Assembly: GCF_964340395.1 (NCBI RefSeq)
Contig: NC_135565.1
Coordinates: 10,116,742-10,180,741, forward strand
Length of the DNA stretch: 64,000 nt
Direction: 5' to 3'
DNA from: Glandiceps talaboti
Taxonomy: Eukaryota > Hemichordata > Enteropneusta > Spengelidae
A program made the position numbers and the translations under genes. Below are positions 1 through 12,700 of the stretch, one piece after another. How positions within the stretch are numbered: position 1 is the first letter of the stretch; every line of letters starts with the position of its first letter. Below the pieces are notes generated by a model. That model was not told where the DNA came from. It saw only the letters and a list, made by a program, of their open reading frames with translations, and did not search any database.

Positions 1-1605
1 ATGTTGAACCAGATCGGAAAAGATCTCAGGAAAATATTTGGTGAGTCAAAACTTATTACTAGGAATTTAGTACAAAAGTTGCAACTTGTGATGTACACTG
101 TTTCCATGACAACATATATATGGCATATATTTTGATTTTATGTAGATGAACAGAATGAGTGACTTCTTGTGTGGTTGGTTAATCCCTCTGTAAAATCTAA
201 TTTGTGAAAATATGATAATAATAATAATAAATAATAATGTTGGTTTTTATATAGCACTTTCCCACTCTGTGCTCAAAGCGCTTTACAATTATTACCCCTG
301 GCAAGGATCTTTAGTGGCACAACAGCCCATTTTACTTCCTCAACTCCCTAGGGAGCATACAATCCATTGCAGCCTCTATAAGCACATAGGATTAAAACAT
401 TCACATTACAACCTCTATCCTACCAGGTCCCCTATTATACAGCTGGGTTGACTGAGGCACAGTCGTGGATCAAATCTTACCCAAGGTCTTTGATGCATGT
501 GTTGCACTTCAGTTTCATTTTAGGAGTTCGGTACGAAATGACAAGAAGTTGCTCCCAATGAGGTTGAATTTAAAACCGTTTATTTCTATGTTCCTGCATA
601 AAGGATTTTCGTCAGGAATCTAAAAACGAATAAAAAAAACAATGGATAATAAATAAAATGTAAAACATATATTAAACAAATAGGTAAAGTCTGATATAAT
701 GCTTATAACTTTCTTGTTTCCACAGTTCCCCATAATTGCATTCCACAGTGTGTCGCTAATTGTCGTCGAGATCCGGTAACATTGCGTGGACAGAACCCAT
801 TCCTGAAGCCAGAACTGTGCGGTTGGAGGCGGGAGCTGGGCAAACAACGAGGCAGTGGTAGGAGACTTGTGTCGTATCGTGCTCCGTGTGGACGCAGTCT
901 GCGGACATTGGAAGAAGTTGATCGGTATCTGCTAGAGACTAAAATCACTTATTTGACTATCGATGAGTTTACTTTTGATCCGTTTGTTCATTCTCATACT
1001 AATATTAGGAATCCTAAACCTATCATGGTTATCAAGGACATCTCAGAAGGAAAGGAACCAATCCCAGTGTCTGTAAGTAAATGTATGAAACATTATCAAC
1101 CAATCACATTGGTTATGACAGTTGATCGGCTAATCACATTCTCTGTAAGAAATGTTACATAAAGCTAATCAGCCAATCCCATCATCTGTAACTTACATAT
1201 TTTATGAAAGCTGATCAACCAATCATAAAGTGTGTCATGAATAATGTTGTGATTAACAAACATTGCTTACCTCCAGTAAACCTAAAACTAAGGATTAGAT
1301 TGATTTTTTCCACAAGAGTGAAACTCATGCACTTTAGGTTCATAATTACAAATGAGAATTTGTACTCATAGAGTCATTTCCATGTCCCCCCACTGTAATA
1401 CAAAGTCATACGGTGGGGGTGCATTCTCGCAAGCAGCACCAGTTTTACCACTTGAACTTCATTCTTCATCAACTGTCAATAAATTCAAGAAAGACATCAA
1501 GACACCTTTGTTTGCAAGAGCTTTCTGTAACTTTTTAGATTGACCTACTGTTGTTCCTGTTTAGAACATTACGTCATATTGGATTTTGATGCCATATAAA
1601 TTCTC

Positions 1606-1663
<58 letters not shown>

Positions 1664-3681
1664 TTATGACTTGCTGTCTTGCAAACGTACAATATTTGCA
1701 TGGTAATTTCTGTATCATATTTTTGTTTTATTCAGTGTGTTAATGAGATAGATGAACGGTATCCGATCTTTGTGGAGTACACAACTCAGAGAATCTGTGC
1801 TAGAGGTGTGACAGTCAACACAGATCCCGAGTTTCTGGCAGGTTGTGATTGTACAGATAACTGTAGAGTAAGTGTTTCACATTTATGTCATTCTAAGTGT
1901 GGCATAAAGTTATTGATTTCAATCAAGGATTAGGTCTAAAAAATTTCTTTGGTTCCAGTTACTCGACTTCACCTAATTTTTTTACTGTCATCCCAAAACT
2001 TCTTTTTACGTATTTGAGAAAATAATAATAACTAAATCTCTATTTTGTTGTTGTTTACTACAAAATCTGTATTCTGTTGTTGTTTACCACTTAATCTGTA
2101 TTCTGTTGTTGTTTACCACTAAATCTCTATTCTGTTGTTGTTTACCACTAAATCTCTATTTTGTTGTTGTTTACCACTAAATCTCTATTTTGTTGTTGTT
2201 TACTACTAAAACTCTATTTTGTTGTTGTTTACCACTAAATCTCTATTTTGTTGTTGTTTACCACTAAAACTCTATTCTGTTGTTGTTTACCACTAAATCT
2301 CTATTCTGTTGTTGTTTACTACAAAATCTCTATTTTGTTGTTGTTTACCACTACATCTCTATTCTGTTGTTGTTTACCACTACATCTCTATTTTGTTGTT
2401 GTTTACCACTAAAACTCTATTCTGTTGTTGTTTACCACTAAATCTCTATTCTGTTGTTGTTTACCACTAAATCTCTGTTCTGTTGTTGTTTACCACTAAA
2501 TCTCTATTCTGTTGTTGTTTACTACAAAATCTCTATTTTGTTGTTGTTTACCACTAAATCTCTATTTTGTTGTTGTTTACCACTAAATCTCTATTTTGTT
2601 GTTGTTTACCACTAAAACTCTTATTTTGTTGTTGTTTACTACAAAATCTCTATTCTGTTGTTGTTTACCACTAAATCTCTATTCTGTTGTTGTTTACCAC
2701 TACATCTCTATTCTGTTGTTGTTTACCACTAAATCTCTTTTCTGTTGTTGTTTACCACTAAATCTCTATTCTGTTGTTGTTTACCACTACATCTCTATTC
2801 TGTTGTTGTTTACTACAAAATCTCTATTCTGTTGTTGTTTACACTAAATCTCTATTTTGTTGTTGTTTACCCCTAAATCTCTATTCTGTTGTTGTTTACC
2901 ACTAAATCTCTATTCTGTTGTTGTTTACTACTAAATCTCTATTTTGTTGTTGTTTACCACAAAATCTCTAGTTCGTTCCTGTTTATCATTAAATCTTCAT
3001 TTTGTTGTTGTTTGTGAATATACCAGGACAGATCTAAGTGTGGATGTCAGCAATTAACCATTCAAGCCACTGCAGCGTCCAATAAAGTTGGTATTGCTGA
3101 CCCAGAGGCTGGCTATGAAAATAGACTGTTATATGAAACGATAATGACTGGGTATGTATACATATTTAAGACCATTGATGCTCTGTTCGTGAACAAGTGT
3201 CATCATCGCCACCATGACTGTAGATGACTTCGACAGTCTACACACTTGCTTATTCTTGCCAGAGAGGGCACTGTTCCATAAAATAATATGGGCGGGTGCA
3301 AATTTAAAGTAAGTTTTTTTTATTTTGATGTCGGAGCTAAAAATTTGGATGTATAGGGTAATGAGAAACAAGAAAAAAAAGGTAACCCTAACCACAGTTT
3401 TGTGTGTGTAGTTATTGAAGTTACTTCCAACAACTTTTCTAAAATGAGTTTTAAAACTGCTGTCTTAGTGGAGACTGTATGTTTGTACACTGGGGCAAGG
3501 CGTTTAGAGGTTCTGTAATGTAGAATTCTAGCTTTCTTAATCTATGTATTTATTTATTTATTTCTGTAGAATTTATGAATGTAACTCTAGATGTAAATGT
3601 AACCATACCTGTCATAACAGAGTAGCACAGCATGGACTTACACATAGACTTCAAGTATTCAAGACAGAGAAAAGGTAAGTC

Positions 3682-3738
<57 letters not shown>

Positions 3739-6700
3739 ATGCATGTGTGTATGCATGTGTGTATGTATGTATGTATGTATGTATGTATGTATGTATGTAC
3801 GTATTTACGTATGTACGTATGTATGTATGTATGTATGTATGTATGTATGTATGTATGTATGTATGTATGTATGTATGTATGTATGTATGTATGTATGTAT
3901 GTATATCTGTGTATGTATGTATGTATGTATGTATGTATGTATGTATGTATGTATGTATATCTGTGTATGTATGTATGTATGTATGTATGTATGTATGTAT
4001 GTATGTATGTATGTATGTATGTATGTATGTATATCTGTGTATGTATGTATGTATGTATGTATGTATGTATGTATGTATGTATGTATGTATGTATGTATGT
4101 ATGTATGTATGTATGTATATCTGTGTATGTATGTATGTATGTATGTATGTATGTATATCTGTGTATGTATGTATGTATGTATGTATGTATGTATGTATGT
4201 ATGTATGTATGTATATCTGTGTATGTATGTATGTATGTATGTATGTATGTATGTATGTATGTATGTATGTATGTATGCATGTATGTATGTATGTATGTAT
4301 GTATGTATGTATGTATGTATGTATGTATCTATGTATGTATGTATGTATGTATGTATGTATGTATGTATGTATGCATGTATGTATGTATGTATGTATGTAT
4401 GTATGTATGCATGTATGTATGTATGTATGTATGTATCTATGTATGTATGTATGTATGTATGTATGTATGTATGTATATCTGTGTATGTATGTATGTATGT
4501 ATGTATGTATGTATGTATGTATGTATATCTGTGTATGTATGTATGTATGTATGTATGTATGTATGTATGTATGTATGTATGTATGTATGTATATCTGTGT
4601 ATGTATGTATGTATGTATGTATGTATGTATGTATGTATGTATGTATGTATGTATGTATATCTGTGTATGTATGTATGTATGTATGTATGTATGTATGTAT
4701 GTATGTATGTATGTATGTATGTATGTATGTATATCTGTGTATGTATGTATGTATGTATGTATGTATGTATGTATGTATGTATGTATGTATATCTGTGTAT
4801 GTATGTATGTATGTATGTATGTATGTATGTATGTATGTATGTATGTATGTATGTATGTATGTATGATTCATTGATTTGCTGCTTCACAACTTAGAGTTCA
4901 TTATCTCATAACCAAACCTTGACCAACAAACGAGAATTTGTCCCATTAAATGACTGACACTAAGTAAATCTGTCTCTCTCACTCACTCACTCACTCACTG
5001 TAAGTAAATCTGTCCCATTCAATGACTGATTCTAAGTGAATCAGTCCCGTTCACTGACTGACACCAACCTTCAGTAATTGACTGTTTGTCCTGTACAGAG
5101 GTTGGGGATTACGATGCCTTGATGACATACCAGTTGGTAGCTTTGTATGTACATATGCTGGGGAGTTACTCACAGAAGAATTGGCCAATGAAGATGGTAA
5201 ACGTTACGGAGATGAGTACTTAGCAGAATTAGATCTCATAGGTAATACACTAGTTTTGTATGCTTTTTTTCACTTTTTGAGCTAATTTTAATAATCCAAG
5301 TGAACTTTTTTTTTTTTTTTTTTTAGTATTTTTTATTTTTCTAAAGAATGAATTACAGATCAGAAAAACAGAAAAAATACATAAAGAAAAGAGGAAGCAA
5401 AAGTAAAAAAAAAGATTTTTCTGTACTTATGTAGCCTGATATATATTGCGCCCTCATATCATATTTATTGAATACCTTTGTTTTTATTTATAAGCTTTCA
5501 AGCTTTACACTGTTTTGACTGGCTGAGTATACTTTGCTACGTAGCAACTTGTTTGTTTAGTAATATACTCTTTAAAAAGGTAAAATCCACGTCCGAGTGT
5601 TTTTACTGAGTGGATTGCAGAAAAAATACATATGAAAACAATACTGTAAGGAGATTTGGTTGTCAGTGGCCAAGTGGTTAAACCACTTGCCTCTTACCAC
5701 TGCGTACCCGGGGTTCGAACCCCATTCAGGAGTTACCAAACTGTATAAAGTAAGAAGCGTGTCATTCAGTTTGACTCTCCCAGACACAGGTTTTCCCCGG
5801 GTACTCTGGTTTCCTCCTGCATTAACACTGACTCACTAGACTTCTTGGGAGATAAGTGTTTATATACTTAAAGAACTATCGAGTATAAATAAAGATTATT
5901 TATTTATTTATTTAATTTTTTTTATTGTATATTCCCTTCAAGGCGTAAATCGACTGAGATGCAATACATGTACTAGATTAATTTTATGTATTTTTTTTTA
6001 TTTATATGAAAAATTCTTGCCTGTAGCTTCTTATTTCAATTCAGGCACAAGTGAGAACATTAAATGTTTACCAAGTTTGATTTACATATCGTAAATTGAT
6101 TCTAAATTTAACCATGTTTACAAAAATATAAATCTCATTAAACTGTGGAAGGATTTGGGGTTTTGAATATCTTTGACTTTGTATTTTGTCAGAGGTTGCT
6201 GAAACGCGTAAAGAGGGTTATGAAAGTGATGTCAGAGACCCTGAAACAAGTGGAATGTCTGACTCAGTTGATAGCAGGTGAGTTAGTGACTCTGAAACAA
6301 ATCCAGTTGATAGCAGGTGAGTTAGTGACTCTTAAACAAGTGGAATGTCTGACTCAGTTGATAGCAGGTGAGTTAGTGACTCTGAAACAAATCCAGTTGA
6401 TAGCAGGTGAGTTAGTGACTCTAAAACAAACTCAGTTGATAGCAGGAAAGTTACAATGTTACCACTACTTATGTCTGGCTTGTAGTGACAAGCTCCTGAG
6501 GTCGCTCATATTTTCCTTGGGTGGATGTAAAAAAAAAATATTGGGGACTAAAATCTAATGATCTTTTTCCTCAGCTCTGAAGACGAGTCAAGACAACAAA
6601 GTTTATCTACAGACAGTGAGATCTCATCATCACAACGAACCAATCAGACCTCAGATTCAGACAGTGATTACGAGAAGCGTAGTAGAACCAGGTATTATAT

Positions 6701-9700
6701 ATATTATGTTTATTATAGTTGTGATGAACCAATCAGAGCTCAGATTCAGACCGTGATTACGACCATGGCCTCGGAACCTCTGACCATGGCCTAGCAACCT
6801 CTGCCCATGGCCTAGCAACCTCTGCCCATGACGTAGCAACCTCTGACCATAACCTAGCAACCACTGACCCTGACTTGGCAACCTCTGACCATGCATGACC
6901 TAACAACCTCTGACCATGGCCTAGCAACCTCTGCCCATGGCCTAGTAACCTCTGCCCATAACTTAGCAACCTCTGACCATGACTTAGCAACCTCTGACCA
7001 TGGCCTAGCAACCTCTGACCATGACTTAGCAACCTCTGACCATAACCTAGCAACCTCTGACCATGGCCTAGCAACCTCTGCCCATGGCCTAGCAACCTCT
7101 GACCATAACTTAGCAACCTCTGACCATGCATGACCTAACAACCTCTGACCATGGCCTAGCAACCTCTGCCTATGGCCTAGTAACCTCTGACTGTGGCCCA
7201 GCAACCTCTGACCGTGGCCCAGCAACCAAACCATTTAAGTAATTGGTTTTCAACTGTGTTTTTTCCTTGCAGTAAATCATCTCAAAAGAGAGTTGGAAAG
7301 CTGTTTTTAAGAAGACAATCTTCAGAAAAAGGTTCTTGTAAAAAAGCTGAAGAATGGTTAGTAGTAGTAGTGGTAGTATTAGTCATAGTAGTAGTAGTAA
7401 TAGTAGTAGTAGTAGTAATAGTAGTAGTAATAGTAGTAGTCAGTGTTCGCGATAACGCAAAATCCTACATATTGTACGCAATGAAAATTTTACACAGATT
7501 TAATCAATCGATGTGTAAGTCATATGCAACTGATGTTGTCACATAACTTGTGTACTTGATTGACAGTAGTCATACCCTGTACTTGATTGACAGTAGTCAT
7601 GCCCTGTACTTGATTGACAGTAGTCATACCCCGTACTTGATTGACAGTAGTCATGCCCCGTACACTAGATTGACAGTAGTCATACCCTGTACTTGATTGA
7701 CAGTAGTCATGCCCTGTACTTGATTGACAGTAGTCATACCCCGTACTTGATTGACAGTAGTCATGCCCCGTACACTAGATTGACAGTAGTCATACCCTGT
7801 ACTTGATTGACAGTAGTCATGCCCTGTACTTGATTGACAGTAGTCATACCCCGTACTTGATTGACAGTAGTCATGCCCTGTACACTAGATTGACAGTAGT
7901 CATACCCTGTACTTGATTGACAGTAGTCATGCCCCATACACTTGATTGACAGTAGTCATGCCCTGTATACTTGATTGACAGTAGTCATGCCCTGTACTTG
8001 ATTGACAGTAGTCATGCCCCGTACACTAGATTGACAGTAGTCATACCCTGTACTTGATTGACAGTAGTCATGCCCCATACACTTGATTGACAGTAGTCAT
8101 ACCCTGTACTTGATTGACAGTAGTCATGCCCTGTACTTGATTGACAGTAGTCATACCCCGTACTTGATTGACAGTAGTCATGCCCCGTACACTAGATTGA
8201 CAGTAGTCATACCCTGTACTTGATTGACAGTAGTCATGCCCCATACACTTGATTGACAGTAGTCATGCCCTGTATACTTGATTGACAGTAGTCATGCCCT
8301 GTACTTGATTGACAGTAGTCGTACCCTGTACACTTGATTGACAGTAGTCATGCCCCATACACTTGATTGACAGTAGTCATGCCCTGTACTTGATTGACAG
8401 TAGTCATACCCTGTACTTGATTGACAGTAGTCATGCCCTGTACTTGATTGACAGTAGTCATACCCTGTACTTGATTGACAGTAGTCATGCCCCATACACT
8501 TGATTGACAGTAGTCATGCCCCGTACACTTGATTGACAGTAGTCATGCCCCGTACACTTGATTGACAGTAGTCATGCCCTGTACTTGATTGACAGTAGTC
8601 ATGCCCTGTACTTGATTGACAGTAGTCATGCCCTGTACTTGATTGACAGTAGTCATGCCCCGTACACTTGATTGACAGTAGTCATGCCCCATACACTTGA
8701 TTGACAGTAGTCATGCCCTGTACTTGATTGACAGTAGTCATACCCCGTACACTTGATTGACAGTAGTCATGTCCTGTACTTGATTGACAGTAGTCATGCC
8801 CTGTACTTGATTGACAGTAGTCATGCCCTGTACTTGATTGACAGTAGTCATGCCCTGTACTTGATTGACAGTAGTCATGCCCCGTACACTTGATTGACAG
8901 TAGTCATGCCCCATACACTTGATTGACAGTAGTCATGCCCTGTACTTGATTGACAGTAGTCATACCCCGTACACTTGATTGACAGTAGTCATACCCCGTA
9001 CACTTGATTGACAGTAGTCATGCCCCATACACTTGATTGACAGTAGTCATACCCTGTGCACTTGATTGACAGTAGTCATGCCCCATACACTTGATTGACA
9101 GTAGTCATACCCTGTACACTTGATTGACAGTAGTCCACAAACTCCAATCGTATCACCCGCTCTGAAAAATTTTAACATAACAATCAAAATCATAGGTGTG
9201 AAAAATATATTCATTGCCCTTTCATTATGTCTGCCAAACAGAGCACTTTGCTTTCATTTTTACATCAAAGTCAACTGTTAACATCTCTAATCTAGTTAGT
9301 CATAGCTCGTAGTACCTGTAGTGGTAGTTCAATAGTTGTAGTAGTGACAGTTGTAGCAAGTAGTGGTAGTCAGTCATAGTTAGTGATAGTTAGTCATAGT
9401 TAGTCATACCTGTAGTGGTAGTTGTAGTAGTGACAGTTGTAGCAAGTAGTGGTAGTCAGTCATAGTTAGTGATAGTTAGTCATAGTTAGTCGTACCTGTA
9501 GTGGTAGTTGTAGTAGTGACAGTTGTAGCAAGTAGTGGTAGTCAGTCATAGTTAGTGATAGTTAGTCATAGTTAGTCGTACCTGTAGTGGTAGTTGTAGT
9601 AGTGACAGTTGTAGCAAGTAGTGGTAGTCAGTCATAGTTAGTGATAGTTAGTCATAGTTAGTCATACCTGTAGTGGTAGTTGTAGTAGTGACAGTTGTAG

Positions 9701-12700
9701 CAAGTAGTGGTAGTCAGTCATAGTTAGTCATAGTTAGTCATAGTTAGTCGTACCTGTAGTGGTAGTTGTAGTAGTGACAGTTGTAGCAAGTAGTGGTAGT
9801 CAGTCATAGTTAGTGATAGTTAGTCATAGTTAGTCGTACCTGTAGTGGTAGTTGTAGTAGTGACAGTTGTAGCAAGTAGTGGTAGTCAGTCATAGTTAGT
9901 GATAGTTAGTCATAGTTAGTCGTACCTGTAGTGGTAGTTGTAGTAGTGACAGTTGTAGCAAGTAGTGGTAGTCAGTCATAGTTAGTGATAGTTAGTCATA
10001 GTTAGTCGTACCTGTAGTGGTAGTTGTAGTAGTGACAGTTGTAGCAAGTAGTGGTAGTCAGTCATAGTTAGTGATAGTTAGTCATAGTTAGTCGTACCTG
10101 TAGTGGTAGTTGTAGTAGTGACAGTTGTAGCAAGTAGTGGTAGTCAGTCATAGTTAGTGATAGTTAGTCATAGTTAGTCGTACCTGTAGTGGTAGTTGTA
10201 GTAGTGACAGTTGTAGCAAGTAGTGGTAGTCAGTCATAGTTAGTGATAGTTAGTCATAGTTAGTCGTACCTGTAGTGGTAGTTGTAGTAGTGACAGTTGT
10301 AGCAAGTAGTGGTAGTCAGTCATAGTTAGTGATAGTTAGTCATAGTTAGTCATACCTGTAGTGGTAGTTGTAGTAGTGACAGTTGTAGCAAGTAGTGGTA
10401 GTCAGTCATAGTTAGTGATAGTTAGTCATAGTTAGTCGTACCTGTAGTGGTAGTTGTAGTAGTGACAGTTGTAGCAAGTAGTGGTAGTCAGTCATAGTTA
10501 GTGATAGTTAGTCATAGTTAGTCGTACCTGTAGTGGTAGTTGTAGTAGTGACAGTTGTAGCAAGTAGTGGTAGTCAGTCATAGTTAGTGATAGTTAGTGA
10601 TAGTTAGTCATACCTGTAGTGGTAATTGTAGTAGTCTTTGTGAAAGGTTGCATACAACAAAGGTATTTGACATATAAAATATGATAGTGTATGTTGATTC
10701 AGTTTCACTTGATTTCATTAGGACTATAGAGAAACCAAACAAAAAAGTCAAACCTGGACACATACAGGATCCCAAATCAACCAAGCCTGGACCACCACAT
10801 GTCAAAGACTCTATTACTATACAGGATGATGACAGCATCTATGTGTTCCCATCATCCACTGTTACCATGGAAACTAAAAGTAAAGATGAGAACCCTCAAG
10901 ATAATGGTAGTAAAAAAACTGATTCTCAATCACCTGATGAAGACGACTGTGTTTTGATAGAAGATGTAACCATGGAAACAAAACCGGCACAGAGTAAGGA
11001 TGTATCCATGGATACAAAATCAGCACAGAGTAAGGATGTTGTCATGGATACAAAACCAGCACAGAGTAAGGATGTTTCCATGGATACAAAACCAGCACAG
11101 ATTGAGGATGTATCCATGGTTACAACACCAGCACAGAGTAAGGATGTACCCATGGTTACAACACTAGCACAGAGTAAGGATGTAGCCATGGATACAAAAC
11201 CAGCACAGAGTAAGGATGTTTCCATGGATACAACACCAGCACAGAGTGAGATTGTAACCATGGAAACAAGACCAGTACAAAGTAAGGATTCTGACTCTAA
11301 GCTTGATACTGCTGTAGACATTCAGAAGGTAAAGTCAGAACTTGGAGAACACAAGGAATCTGTAGAAGGACAAGGTGAAAGTTTAGATAAACCTGTTTTT
11401 GTACATGAAAAGCGAACAAAACCAGCGGCTAATGCAAATGGAATAGACTGTACGGCAGAGTCTGGTGGTTCTAAAGAGGGAGAAAAGAAGACAGAATTGG
11501 GACATTCTTCAGAAAAGGGAGTAACCACGGAATCTAAAGACTCCAAGGAAGAGAAAACCAAGGAAGAGAAAGCCAAGGAAATGAAATCCAAGGAAGTGAA
11601 ATCCAAGGAAGGGGAAACTTCTCAAGACGAATTACCAGATGGTCTGGATGTGGGAGATAAGTCACTTCTAGAACAGTCTCTGTCTGAGTTCTTTGATGGT
11701 GGTGATAAAGGTGATAAAGACCGTGTTCCATTAAAAGACAAAATAAAAAAAGAGCCTTGTGATGCAGGTTATAAAAGCAAAGAAGCACCTGTCTCGGCCA
11801 ATAAGAAACCAGAAGCAGATGGTGCATCTGGTAAGCCAACCAATCAGACGTCAACGGAATGTGTGATTGATTTAACATTGGATGATGATAATGTTGTGCA
11901 AGAAGGGACGTCATCAACCACTCCCACAGCGTCTGCTTCAGCTGCTGCTTCTACTACACCATTCAGTAAGTCAATTCTTATTTTTGTTATATTTTCAAAA
12001 GTTTATTCGGATCTAGTTGCAGTGCTCTTCCCTTTTTGTGGACTTGACTGTTGTGTTCTTAATGTTAGTACAATTGTATGCAAGCTTGAGGGTAGTAATT
12101 TCACTTGCTTCTCCGATCCCACAGACAGACTGGTGTCCATTGCTCTACAGTGTGTCTGTCAGAGTCACTCGACTGCATAGAGTTGCACACCCCTTGAAAA
12201 AGTAGAATAACCCAGGTCAGAAATGGGAGCAATGAGTCTCACGTCAATGTTTCCCTCCATGTCCATACTGCATACAACAGTTTGAATTTCACACATCTAC
12301 ACACACCAACCACAGCACCCTCTATGGCCATACTCCGTACAACAGTTTGATTCCCTTGCTCATGTGTAAATGTACAGTGAAGACTTTAATAGTGATATGC
12401 AAATTATGTTAGGCAAGTCTTTATTGTGGTTAATATGCAAGTTTTCCTGCAAAATTTGTAAAATTCAGTGAATTGGTATAGTGATTATGCGATGTTGGGG
12501 ATAGAACCAGATGTAATATAAAAATGATTAATGTTTATTCCAAAAAACAGACCTCTTCATCTGAGAATGGTTACATTTTACGCCACCTTATACTTGAGGT
12601 CATGACCTTTTTTTTAGGTCATTGCCTCATTCCCAGATAAAAATGGCTGTAAGTCATCAAAATATTGGAAAACTCTGATATTTTAGTGCATTTATTGATT

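Noticed and set aside
3632-4894. Long open frames (up to 420 codons) of CMYV or HTYI repeats on both strands
   Set aside because: They are translations of GT and GTAT microsatellites, which lack stop codons by composition; the same occurs at 16430-17141, 28729-29438 and 29524-30186.
5661-5735. Functional tRNA gene
   Set aside because: A- and B-boxes are present, but the sequence continues into a body shared by two other copies, and I could not fold a complete cloverleaf with a clear anticodon; a SINE explains it better.
7549-9135. CRISPR-like regular array
   Set aside because: Units are contiguous with no unique spacers and sit in a eukaryotic intron; it is an ordinary satellite.
10926-11606. 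Minus-strand open frames over SETDB1 exon 10
   Set aside because: Antisense shadows of the coding repeats; no homology and no start or splice context.
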